A DNA stretch of 13,248 bases from Bacteroidia bacterium (GTDB lineage: Bacteria > Bacteroidota > Bacteroidia > UKL13-3), in contig JAKRSG010000157.1 in the NCBI GenBank assembly GCA_022402405.1, forward strand, positions 3,675-16,922. Reading direction: 5' to 3'. A program made the position numbers and the translations under genes. Shown one piece after another: positions 1 to 6,812 of this stretch. A model generated the notes under the pieces. That model saw only the letters and a list, made by a program, of their open reading frames with translations, did no database searches and was not told where the DNA came from. Position 1 is the first letter of the stretch. Each line of letters opens with the position of its first letter.

Positions 1-49
1 AGCTGGCGGATTAGAAAACCGTTGCTCTATCCAGCTGAGCTAAGGAACC
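1..49 (-). pseudogene. Second tRNA-Arg(UCU)-like 5' half, cut by window edge
   Basis: This is the same 5' half as the copy at 163-121, from GGTTCCT at 49 through the TCT anticodon to CCG at 7. It then enters the palindrome, which is cut by the window edge. The 3' half lies outside the window, so it cannot be judged whether this copy ends as a complete tRNA; if one copy in the array is functional, it could be this one or one further left. Confidence 0.55.
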
Positions 50-97
50 ATTTTTGTTTTATTTTTAATGAGATAAAACCAACTCAATTTCATGTCC

Positions 98-163
98 TCG
101 AACCTTCGTCCGCCAGCTGGCGGATTAGAAAACCGTTGCTCTATCCAGCTGAGCTAAGGAACC
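98..163 (-). pseudogene. tRNA-Arg(UCU)-like gene, disrupted in the 3' half
   Basis: Read on the minus strand from 163, this has a GGTTCCT acceptor 5' strand, a good D arm (GCTC...GAGC around AGCTGGATA) and an anticodon loop TTTCTAA with anticodon TCT (arginine). After the 3' side of the anticodon stem (TCCG, to 121) it runs into a palindrome instead of a normal variable loop. A T-arm-like GGTTCGA follows at 104-98, but the next bases do not pair back to close the T stem. No AGGAACC complement to the acceptor is found downstream. I therefore see an intact 5' half and a broken 3' half. An intron-like or rearranged functional tRNA is possible but less likely. Confidence 0.6.
109..124. repeat. 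16-bp perfect palindrome inside the tRNA-like unit
   Basis: TCCGCCAGCTGGCGGA equals its own reverse complement. As RNA it can form a 6-bp GC-rich stem with an AGCT loop. It uses the TCCG that should be the 3' strand of the anticodon stem, so the hairpin would compete with tRNA folding. Half of a second copy is at 1-10. It is far more GC-rich than its surroundings, which suggests an inserted REP-like element; that origin is inference. Confidence 0.75.
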
Positions 164-178
164 ATTTTTAATGGATTG

Positions 179-208
179 CAAAAGTAAGATTATACTTTGA
201 AAAATCAA
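179..208 (-). promoter_or_regulatory. Bacteroidetes-type promoter for the tRNA-like array
   Basis: On the minus strand there is TTG (208-206), a 19-bp spacer, then TACTTTTG (186-179), a full match to the -7 consensus TAnnTTTG at the expected spacing from a -33 TTG. The expected transcription start falls a few bases before the GGTTCC at 163. This is the best promoter match found in the window, and it points at the tRNA-like array. Confidence 0.6.
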
Positions 209-228
209 GCATAAATTTACTTTTTGCT

Positions 229-960
229 CTATTTTTTCTTTTTTGTGCTCCAAGGTAATGGTCCAATCCTATGCATATACCTTACAATTATTTGCTGTTT
301 CTTTTGAATGTATCTCGATGGCCTGTTTGGTGTCCATCTTCGTGGATTGGGATAACAGGCGGCTATGGCAGCGGCTTCTTGTGAAGTTAATTTAGAAGAT
401 GGTTTGTCAAAATAAAAAAGTGCTGCAGCCTCCGCTCCATATACTCCTTTACCCATCTCTATAATATTTAAATACACTTCTAGTATCCGCTTTTTTGTCC
501 ATAAGGTTTCTATAGCTACCGTTACATAAACTTCTAGAAACTTTCTTATCCAGCTTCTTCCAGGTGTAAAAAAAAGATTTTTGGCGGTTTGCTGACTGAT
601 AGTACTTGCGCCTCTAAGTCTTTTGCCTTTATCAAAGCTCTTTTTTATTGAGTCAATTATTTGTTCAAAATCAAATCCGTAATGACTAAAAAACTTGGGG
701 TCTTCTGAGGTTACGCTTGCCAAACAAATATTTTTCCCTAAGCTTTCAATGCTTTCCCAATCCTTTTTCAGTCTAACTGGATCGTCGCCAAAAGCTTGCT
801 CAAATACTCTTTTTATGGGTAAGGGTGTTAAGGGTACCGGTATAACCCTATAAATTACAATGAAAAATAAGCTAACCTGAAAAGCCAAAATCCCTAGTTT
901 AAAAAGAAATGTTCTTAGTCGACCTAGTTTTTTGCCAATTGCTTTTATAGTTTTTCCCAT
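229..960 (-). CDS. mtgA: Monofunctional biosynthetic peptidoglycan transglycosylase
   Basis: This enzyme polymerises glycan strands from lipid II at the outer face of the inner membrane, without a transpeptidase domain. The 243-residue protein has a short basic N-terminus, one membrane segment at about 20-40, then a GT51 domain. Visible GT51 motifs are SEDPKFFSHYG (85-95), with E86 as the expected catalytic glutamate, RGASTISQQ (116-124), and the region around RKFLEVYVT (139-147) and ILEVYLNIIEMG (159-170). The length is normal for the family, and no penicillin-binding domain follows. The gene appears to stand alone: the tRNA-like array lies downstream on the same strand, and a divergent phosphoesterase gene lies 144 bp upstream. 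The ATG at 960 is a natural start just before the membrane anchor. Confidence 0.93.
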   Translation of the reverse strand: MGKTIKAIGKKLGRLRTFLFKLGILAFQVSLFFIVIYRVIPVPLTPLPIKRVFEQAFGDDPVRLKKDWESIESLGKNICLASVTSEDPKFFSHYGFDFEQIIDSIKKSFDKGKRLRGASTISQQTAKNLFFTPGRSWIRKFLEVYVTVAIETLWTKKRILEVYLNIIEMGKGVYGAEAAALFYFDKPSSKLTSQEAAAIAACYPNPRRWTPNRPSRYIQKKQQIIVRYMHRIGPLPWSTKKKK

Positions 961-1104
961 AATTCGTTCACAATTTTAAGGAGTTATTTATAATCTTCTC
1001 GATTAAGCCTGCAAATATTATTCACATAAACTCATTTTGTAATCCATAATTTGGAACTATACCCTATTTCTTTTGTTTATTTGAAGTCGAAATAATTCTA
1101 TTAC

Positions 1105-2409
1105 ATGCAATCTTTTAAAATAAAAATGTTTCTAGGTATAACTCTGTTTGTGGTACTCCTAGATTTATACTTGTGGCAAGCTGTTAAAGTCCTTATCAAA
1201 GATCGTCCTAGATGGTATCAAACTTTTATTAGGGTTATATATTGGATTATTCCAATACTAATTGTTTTAAGTTTGTTTTTGGTTCAATTTAATTCTGGTT
1301 TAGCTAATAATCGTTTGGTTCGAACCTATTTAATGGGATTCTTTTTTATACTTTATGCTTCAAAGTTTGTTGCGTTTTTATTTGTAGTTTTAGATGATAT
1401 AAAAAGGCTTTTTATTTGGATCTGGCATGGAATAGAACGCACTTTATTAAATAAAAAACAAGAGGCTTTAGAGGAGGAAATGGAGGAGTCGCTGGTGCCA
1501 GATGAAAAGAAAATATCACGTTCGCAGTTTATTGCTAGAGCTGGTTTAGTAGCGGGAGCTGTTCCATTCGTAATGCTCTCTAGGGGTTTAATGTCTGGTG
1601 CCTACAACTATCAAGTGCGCAGGGTAAACCTGGTACTGCCAAATCTTCCTGAAGCGTTTGATGGATTAAAGGTTCTTCAAATTTCGGATGTGCATACGGG
1701 TAGTTTTTTTGATAAAGATGCCGTTTACCGAGGGATTAATCTTATAAAAGAACAAAAGGCGCATGTGGCGGTATTTACGGGTGATTTTGTAAATAATAGA
1801 ACAGATGAAGCATACGAATGGGCCGATATGTTTAGTGAAATTAAAGCGCCTATGGGTGTTTACTCTATCTTAGGAAATCATGATTATGGCGATTATGTAA
1901 CCGATTGGGCAAGTCCGGAAGCTAAAGCAAAAAACCTGCAAGATTTGTTTGATGTCCATAAAAATATGGGCTGGAATTTACTCAGAAATGAACATGTACT
2001 GCTAGAAAAGGAAAATAAAAGAATAGGTTTGTTGGGTGTAGAAAACTGGGGTGATAGGGGAAGGTTTCAGCGTTTTGGAGATATAGATAAAGCCAAAGCA
2101 GGAATGCCTGATGTGCCAGTAAAAATACTGTTATCTCACGATCCTAGTCATTTCGATTCTATCATTTCAAAACAACATCCTGATGTCGATTTAACCTTAT
2201 CTGGTCATACGCATGGCTTTCAATTCGGAGTAGAATTCGGCAGTTTTAGATGGAGCCCGTCACAATTTATCTATCCTCATTGGGCAGATTTGTATAAAAT
2301 TGAAAAGCAAATGTTGTACGTCAATCGCGGATATGGTTTCTTAGGCTATCCAGGTAGGGTAGGGATACTTCCAGAAATTACCGTGTTTACACTAAATAGA
2401 ATGGCCTAA
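1105..2409 (+). CDS. Membrane-anchored calcineurin-like metallophosphoesterase
   Basis: The C-terminal half (about 185-430) is a YkuE/YaeI-type metallophosphoesterase with all metal-site blocks: QISDVHTG (D195, H197), FTGDF (D227), LGNHD (N258, H259), LLSHD (H345) and LSGHTHG (H368, H370). Ahead of it is a membrane part with about three hydrophobic segments (roughly 8-27, 43-62 and 74-98), an acidic linker (119-134), then SRSQFIARAG at 138-147 followed by a weakly hydrophobic stretch that resembles a Tat signal peptide. The substrate cannot be read from sequence; relatives include phospholipid or lipid A precursor phosphoesterases. The stop codon overlaps the convergent nadE end by 4 bp. A start at Met8 is possible, but 1105 keeps the first membrane segment preceded by basic residues. 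Confidence 0.88.
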   Translation: MQSFKIKMFLGITLFVVLLDLYLWQAVKVLIKDRPRWYQTFIRVIYWIIPILIVLSLFLVQFNSGLANNRLVRTYLMGFFFILYASKFVAFLFVVLDDIKRLFIWIWHGIERTLLNKKQEALEEEMEESLVPDEKKISRSQFIARAGLVAGAVPFVMLSRGLMSGAYNYQVRRVNLVLPNLPEAFDGLKVLQISDVHTGSFFDKDAVYRGINLIKEQKAHVAVFTGDFVNNRTDEAYEWADMFSEIKAPMGVYSILGNHDYGDYVTDWASPEAKAKNLQDLFDVHKNMGWNLLRNEHVLLEKENKRIGLLGVENWGDRGRFQRFGDIDKAKAGMPDVPVKILLSHDPSHFDSIISKQHPDVDLTLSGHTHGFQFGVEFGSFRWSPSQFIYPHWADLYKIEKQMLYVNRGYGFLGYPGRVGILPEITVFTLNRMA

Positions 2410-4061
2410 CTAAGGTACTTACCAGAGATTGGCACTCTTCTTCCCGGACCAAATGCTTTCTTAGAAACACGCAATACGGGTGGTGCTTGCCACCTCTTCC
2501 ATTCGTTCATGTTTACCATTCTAAGGGTTTTCTGAACCAACTCTTTATCGTGACCCAATTTAAGTAATTCACTCGGACTTTTCTGTTCTTCTATGTATTG
2601 ATACAAAATGGCATCTAGAACTTCGTAATCTGGCAAGCTATCGCTGTCTTTTTGGTTCGGACGTAACTCTGCAGATGGAGCTTTGGTAATAATGTTTTCA
2701 GGAATTATTTCTTGCTCTCTGTTTATGTATCTGCATAGGGCAAATATTTCTGTTTTATATAAATCTCCTATTACCGAAATCCCGCCACACATATCGCCAT
2801 ACAAGGTTCCATAGCCAACAGCTAACTCACTTTTATTGCTAGTATTTAATAAAATATGGCCAAATTTATTAGCCAATCCCATTAAAATAACTCCTCTTGT
2901 TCTGCTTTGTAAGTTTTCTTCCGCTAGTCCAAAAGGTGTGTCTTTATAATAGGGTTCCAGGCTGGTTAAGAATGATTGAAAGGTGCTTTCTATAGGAATA
3001 ATCTCATGTTTGATTCCTAAGTTTTCAACTAATTTTAAGCTATCACTAATAGAATGTTCAGAGCTAAACTGACTAGGTAAAAGTATGGCCCAAACATTGT
3101 CTTTACCCAAAGCTTGGCAAGCCAAATAACTCACAATTGCCGAATCAATTCCGCCTGAAAGTCCTAAAATAGCCTTGGTAAATCCAAGTTTTTCAAAGTA
3201 TTGTTTTATTCCTAAAACCAAAGCAGATTCTAAATCTTGTAACAAATTCCTTTCTTCAACTTCGTTTTGGTTCAGCCCGGAAATGCTAATTGATTCTGTG
3301 TTTTTATTTACTTCTACTTGTTTAAAGTCTTCTTTAAAATAGGCTAACTCATATTTTATAGAACCGTTTTTATCTGTAATACAAGAGCCACCATCGAAGA
3401 TTAAGTGGGTTTGTGCACCTATATGATTTACATAAAAAATGGGTAACTTATATTTCTTCGCATTACTTTTTAATACCTGCCTGCGCTCAGATATTTGCGA
3501 TTTTGAATAGGGTGAAGCCGCAATGTTAACAATAAAATCTGGGCTGAACTTAATCAATTCATCCATAGGATTACATGGATACATAGGCGAATCTACCTCA
3601 TTCCATAAGTCCTCGCAAATGGTTAACGCAATTTTATAGGTTTTGTATTCAATGATTTCGAAATGTTTATTAGGCTCAAAGTATCGGTACTCATCAAAAA
3701 TATCGTAGTTAGGTAAAAGCGTTTTATCCGTTATGTGTTTTATCTGACCATCAGCTAAAAAATAGGCCGAATTAAATAAAGATTTTCCTTTACCTAAATC
3801 GTTTTCTCTGGGCGAACCCACAATTGCCGCTATGTTAATGCAATGACTGGCAATCGTTTGAATGCTTTTTTTAGCTTGCTCTATAAAGTCACTAAATTCT
3901 AAAAAATCTCTAGCAGGATACCCACATGTGGCTAACTCAGAGAAAATAATAAGGTCTGATCCTAATTCTTTTGCCTTATCAATAGCTGCAATAATTTTAG
4001 CGGTATTGCCTTCAAAATTTCCGGTGTGAAAACTGAGTTGAGAAAGGGATATTTTTAACAT
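2406..4061 (-). CDS. nadE: Glutamine-dependent NAD+ synthetase
   Basis: This performs the last step of NAD+ synthesis: ATP-dependent amidation of nicotinate adenine dinucleotide, using ammonia released from glutamine. The N-terminal nitrilase-type amidase domain (about 1-260) shows the triad E42 (in FSELATCGYP), K113 (in DKTLLPNYD) and C149 (in TICEDLW). The C-terminal synthetase domain has the ATP pyrophosphatase P-loop LSGGIDS (301-307) and the conserved NTSNKSE (406-412) and GGISVIGDLYKT (426-437) blocks. At 551 residues it is the usual length of the shorter bacterial glutamine-dependent type. It begins 6 bp after the PorT-like gene on the same strand, so the two are probably co-transcribed. 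Its end overlaps the convergent phosphoesterase, leaving no room for a separate terminator. Confidence 0.96.
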   Translation of the reverse strand: MLKISLSQLSFHTGNFEGNTAKIIAAIDKAKELGSDLIIFSELATCGYPARDFLEFSDFIEQAKKSIQTIASHCINIAAIVGSPRENDLGKGKSLFNSAYFLADGQIKHITDKTLLPNYDIFDEYRYFEPNKHFEIIEYKTYKIALTICEDLWNEVDSPMYPCNPMDELIKFSPDFIVNIAASPYSKSQISERRQVLKSNAKKYKLPIFYVNHIGAQTHLIFDGGSCITDKNGSIKYELAYFKEDFKQVEVNKNTESISISGLNQNEVEERNLLQDLESALVLGIKQYFEKLGFTKAILGLSGGIDSAIVSYLACQALGKDNVWAILLPSQFSSEHSISDSLKLVENLGIKHEIIPIESTFQSFLTSLEPYYKDTPFGLAEENLQSRTRGVILMGLANKFGHILLNTSNKSELAVGYGTLYGDMCGGISVIGDLYKTEIFALCRYINREQEIIPENIITKAPSAELRPNQKDSDSLPDYEVLDAILYQYIEEQKSPSELLKLGHDKELVQKTLRMVNMNEWKRWQAPPVLRVSKKAFGPGRRVPISGKYLS

Positions 4062-4067
4062 GTATAC

Positions 4068-4799
4068 TTAAAAAATAAAGCCAATGTTTAATCCAACTCC
4101 ATGGCTATTGGCGGTCCATTTCGTTTCTGCTAAAATATCGTTTAAGCCCATATGATAGCGTAAGCCTAACTCCACTCTAGAACTGTTTTTAAGATGGAAA
4201 TTTACGCCTGCCCCAAACATCAAACCTGCTCTAATGGGATTAGCTTTTAATTGATAAATATCGCTGTTTCGTGTGCTTCTAACTTCAAAGTTTTCATGTT
4301 CATCATGACCACTATGGTCGTTAAAGTTTACGTCTTCTTTGTTGTATTTGTCAGAATTTACATTTCCTCTTTGCTTCAGTAAAAATCCAATAGATGCGCC
4401 AAATTCACCATAATACGAGCGATTACCCTCGGGCATAGTATGCATTTTAATGAAAACAGGTAAATCTAAGTATTGGAAATTATAATCTACACTAAAATTG
4501 CTAACTGTATCCAATATCGAATGATGCTTAATTATTACGTTCTCCGCTTTTATACTAGAGCTGATATTCTGTAAGTTAATTTCACATCCTAAGGCATATT
4601 TAGTGCCTATATTGTAATTAATTTTGGCCCCAAATCCAAAAGAAGGGGAGGCCCCGCCATTGGTAATTGCTTTATTGCTCGGGCTGAACCAACTGATAAA
4701 AGGTGTGGTTCCTAAACCAAATTCAATATTGGTCTCTTGTGCTTTTAGCCCTAAGCAAAAACTCACTAGTATGGCAACTATTCCTAACTTTTGTCTCAT
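4068..4799 (-). CDS. PorT-like outer-membrane beta-barrel protein
   Basis: This is a 243-residue secreted protein with a typical signal peptide ending at about LKAQ (18-21). The mature part is rich in alternating strands and glycine, for example YLDLPVFIKMHT (110-121), YYGEFGASIGFLL (129-141), IRAGLMFGAGVNFHL (189-203) and VELGLRYHMGLNDIL (209-223), ending in FIF as outer-membrane barrels do. This pattern matches the Bacteroidetes PorT-type barrel family, but that family is broad and I do not claim it is the T9SS component PorT itself. A His/Asp/Glu-rich loop lies at about 155-172. The gene sits 6 bp upstream of nadE and divergent from gldB, 82 bp from the gldB ATG. Confidence 0.78.
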   Translation of the reverse strand: MRQKLGIVAILVSFCLGLKAQETNIEFGLGTTPFISWFSPSNKAITNGGASPSFGFGAKINYNIGTKYALGCEINLQNISSSIKAENVIIKHHSILDTVSNFSVDYNFQYLDLPVFIKMHTMPEGNRSYYGEFGASIGFLLKQRGNVNSDKYNKEDVNFNDHSGHDEHENFEVRSTRNSDIYQLKANPIRAGLMFGAGVNFHLKNSSRVELGLRYHMGLNDILAETKWTANSHGVGLNIGFIF

Positions 4800-4881
4800 A
4801 AAAATAATGATTAGATGCCAAATTTAAATTCAATTGCAGATATTGCCAAAAGTTTCGACATAATTGTGTTATTTATTTACC

Positions 4882-5877
4882 ATGTATAAGTCACTTTCAA
4901 AGTTATTTTTATTCCTTTTTGTTTTAAGTTTCTTTTGGTCTTGTTCTAATGAAAAGGTTACCATTCAGTTATTCAGATTTGAGAAAGAATTGTTCGATGA
5001 AAAATCATTAGCTAGTCCGCAGCATTTTTTACTGTTGCAAAATAAATACGGACCCTTTTATCAAACCTTTGCTCAAGATATGTTATCTATTAGCGAAGAA
5101 GAACAATCTCAAGCATATCAACCTTCTTTAAGTAAGTTTGTGGTTTATCCAACAATTAAACAACTAAAATGGGAGGTAGATAGTGTTTTTCCCTCGCTTC
5201 AAGATTTTGAAGAACAATTATCAGAATCGATGACTCGTTTTCATAATGAATTTCCAAAAGATAAAATCCCAGCTTTTGTTACATTTATCTCCGAGTTTGG
5301 TTATGCTCATGTTAATTTAGATACCGTTGTAGGAATAGGTTTAGATATGTATTTAGGAGAAAAATATACCTTGTATCCTGCACTCGATTTTCCAGATTTT
5401 TTAATAGCTAAATTACGCAAAGAATATATGTTAAACAATACGCTAAAATCGTTGGCTATTGGAAAATATGAGTATCAATTAAAGGATAAGCGTTTTTTAG
5501 CTATGATGTTATTTGAGGGAAAGGTTCGTTATTTTATCAAAGAATTGGCCCCCCAAATTCAAGATACCATATTACTAGGTTATTCTCAAAATCAACTTAA
5601 CTGGGCCCGTGAAAATGAAGGCATGATTTGGGCTCATTTCTTAGAGAAAAAAATGCTTTTTAATCAAGAACCTGGTCAATATCTTAGATACATAAATGAT
5701 GGTCCGTTTACTATCGCAAACGGCGTTCCGCAAGAGTCATCGCCTGCCATTGGTGTATTTAGTGGTTATCAAATTATTAAAAGTTATATAGATAAAACTG
5801 GAGCATCCTTGCAAGAACTTATGCTAGAAGATAACTGGGATAAAATCTTAAAGGAAAGTAATTATCGACCCAAGTAA
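4882..5877 (+). CDS. gldB: Gliding motility lipoprotein GldB
   Basis: GldB is a lipoprotein required for gliding in Flavobacterium-type bacteria; its biochemical role is not established. The sequence shows a hydrophobic N-terminus ending in a lipobox-like FWSC with C21 as the lipidation site, then the GldB pattern: FEKELF (33-38), a conserved central segment YAHVNLDTVVGIGLDMYLGE (141-160), LYPALDFPDFL (164-174), FEGKVRYF (211-218) and GPFTIANGVPQESSPAIGVFSGYQI (from 274). I start at the ATG at 4882, because the six codons before it depend on a TTG and only add residues ahead of a proper signal peptide. A MOSC gene follows after 15 bp. GldC, the usual neighbour of GldB in flavobacteria, is not here. 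Confidence 0.85.
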   Translation: MYKSLSKLFLFLFVLSFFWSCSNEKVTIQLFRFEKELFDEKSLASPQHFLLLQNKYGPFYQTFAQDMLSISEEEQSQAYQPSLSKFVVYPTIKQLKWEVDSVFPSLQDFEEQLSESMTRFHNEFPKDKIPAFVTFISEFGYAHVNLDTVVGIGLDMYLGEKYTLYPALDFPDFLIAKLRKEYMLNNTLKSLAIGKYEYQLKDKRFLAMMLFEGKVRYFIKELAPQIQDTILLGYSQNQLNWARENEGMIWAHFLEKKMLFNQEPGQYLRYINDGPFTIANGVPQESSPAIGVFSGYQIIKSYIDKTGASLQELMLEDNWDKILKESNYRPK

Positions 5878-5892
5878 AATCTTTTTTTAGCT

Positions 5893-6687
5893 ATGGTAAG
5901 TGGAATATATATTTATCCAGTTAAGGGGTTGCCAGGATTATCTTTGCAAGAATCACATGTTCTTGCTCAAGGGCTAAAACATGATCGTACCTGGATGCTT
6001 GTAGACGATGCCGGAACGTTTATTTCTCAGCGCAGCACGCCCATTTTATCGCAATTTCGGCTTGAACCAAACTCCGATGGATTCACCGTTTACGACCCCA
6101 ATGGATTGTCATCAATCAGTATCCCGTTTTATCATCACGGAAAAGAAGTAAAGGTGCAAGTTTGGGATGATACTTTTAATGCACAACATTTCTCTACATC
6201 TGTTGATCTTTGGTTCTCAAACATACTTAATATCTCATGCCAATTAGTATGCATTGGTTCAAACAGCCAACGCCTTTTTATGACAAATAACTCACCAGAA
6301 ATACCTTTAAGTTTTGTAGATGCTTGTCCTATCTTACTCATAGGCAATTCGTCATTACTAGAATTAAATTCTCGTTTGGCTGAACCTATAAAAATGGATC
6401 GGTTCAGACCAAATTTGGTGGTGGATGATTTTGGGGCGTTTATGGAGCATGAATTGGGGAGTTTTAAACTGGGCGAAAATACTTTTAAATCAATTAAATC
6501 ATGCGCCAGATGCAGCGTTACAACCATTAACCAGCAAACAGGAAAAGCCGGTTTGGAACCTTTAAAAACCTTGAGTACCTTTAGGCAAAAAGATAATAAA
6601 GTGTATTTTGGAGAGTATGTTTATTTTACCTCGGGTAGCGGTATAATTAGCTTAGGAGATAGACTTTATTATAGAGAAAGAGGATAG
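5893..6687 (+). CDS. MOSC domain protein (YcbX-like)
   Basis: The 264-residue protein has an N-terminal MOSC beta-barrel domain (IYIYPVKGLPG at 5-15, HDRTWMLVDDAGTFISQR at 30-47) and a C-terminal MOSC domain (FRPNLVV at 171-177; SCARCSVTTINQQTG at 203-217, with conserved C204 and C207). MOSC proteins bind or transfer sulfur or molybdenum cofactor; relatives such as YcbX and mARC reduce N-hydroxylated compounds using molybdenum cofactor. The exact reaction here is not determined. It lacks the C-terminal ferredoxin domain found in E. coli YcbX. The start lies 15 bp after gldB, so the two are probably one transcript. The stop codon sits inside a purine-rich hexanucleotide repeat, and the transcript probably ends at the hairpin 6736-6770. 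Confidence 0.86.
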   Translation: MVSGIYIYPVKGLPGLSLQESHVLAQGLKHDRTWMLVDDAGTFISQRSTPILSQFRLEPNSDGFTVYDPNGLSSISIPFYHHGKEVKVQVWDDTFNAQHFSTSVDLWFSNILNISCQLVCIGSNSQRLFMTNNSPEIPLSFVDACPILLIGNSSLLELNSRLAEPIKMDRFRPNLVVDDFGAFMEHELGSFKLGENTFKSIKSCARCSVTTINQQTGKAGLEPLKTLSTFRQKDNKVYFGEYVYFTSGSGIISLGDRLYYRERG

Positions 6688-6716
6688 AGATAGAGATAGA
6701 GAAAGAGAAAGAGAAA
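6671..6716 (+). repeat. Purine hexanucleotide repeat over the MOSC stop codon
   Basis: A run of ATAGAG units changing to AAAGAG units, all purine except single Ts. The TAG stop of the MOSC gene (6685-6687) lies within it. Gain or loss of a whole unit would keep the reading frame. Confidence 0.7.
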
Positions 6717-6735
6717 AGATAGATTAATAAAAGAC

Positions 6736-6770
6736 AATAAAAAAGGGAAACGAAGTTTCCCTTTTTTATT
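6736..6770. terminator. Bidirectional intrinsic terminator, MOSC gene / gcvP
   Basis: A perfect 16-bp stem (6736-6751 with 6755-6770) closed by a GAA loop. The GC-containing core GGGAAAC/GTTTCCC is flanked by six A on the left and six T on the right, so each strand gives a hairpin ending in a U-run. It lies between two convergent genes, as expected for a shared terminator. Confidence 0.88.
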
Positions 6771-6782
6771 ATTCTCTAAAAA

Positions 6783-6810
6783 CTATGGTCTATGGACTAT
6801 GGTCCATGGA
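6783..6810. repeat. Heptanucleotide repeat CTATGGW, four units
   Basis: Four adjacent 7-bp units: CTATGGT, CTATGGA, CTATGGT, CCATGGA. It ends 2 bp from the gcvP stop codon. The last unit forms the 10-bp palindrome GTCCATGGAC (6802-6811). The A/T alternation at the seventh position means the array can also be read as two 14-bp units. Confidence 0.8.
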
Positions 6811-6812
6811 CT

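Larger units (their letters stand above)
1..169 (-). repeat. Tandem array of tRNA-Arg half genes (114-bp period)
   Basis: Positions 1-55 and 115-169 are identical over 55 bp, giving a 114-bp period. Each copy reads on the minus strand as the 5' half of a tRNA (acceptor 5' strand, D arm, anticodon loop). The 60-bp spacer 56-114 carries a T-loop-like motif and AT-rich sequence. The window begins in the middle of the same palindrome seen in full at 109-124, so the array very likely continues to the left. The copies being identical suggests a recent duplication or conversion. Confidence 0.85.

Noticed and set aside
4624..4827. Open frame opposite the PorT-like gene
   Set aside because: Antisense shadow of a gene with clear signal peptide and barrel pattern; no recognisable domain.
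4864..4881. TTG-initiated extension of gldB
   Set aside because: It adds six residues ahead of a good ATG and a normal lipoprotein signal peptide.
6135..6527. 130-codon open frame opposite the MOSC gene
   Set aside because: Shadow of a well-supported coding frame; its translation has no domain or signal that I recognise.
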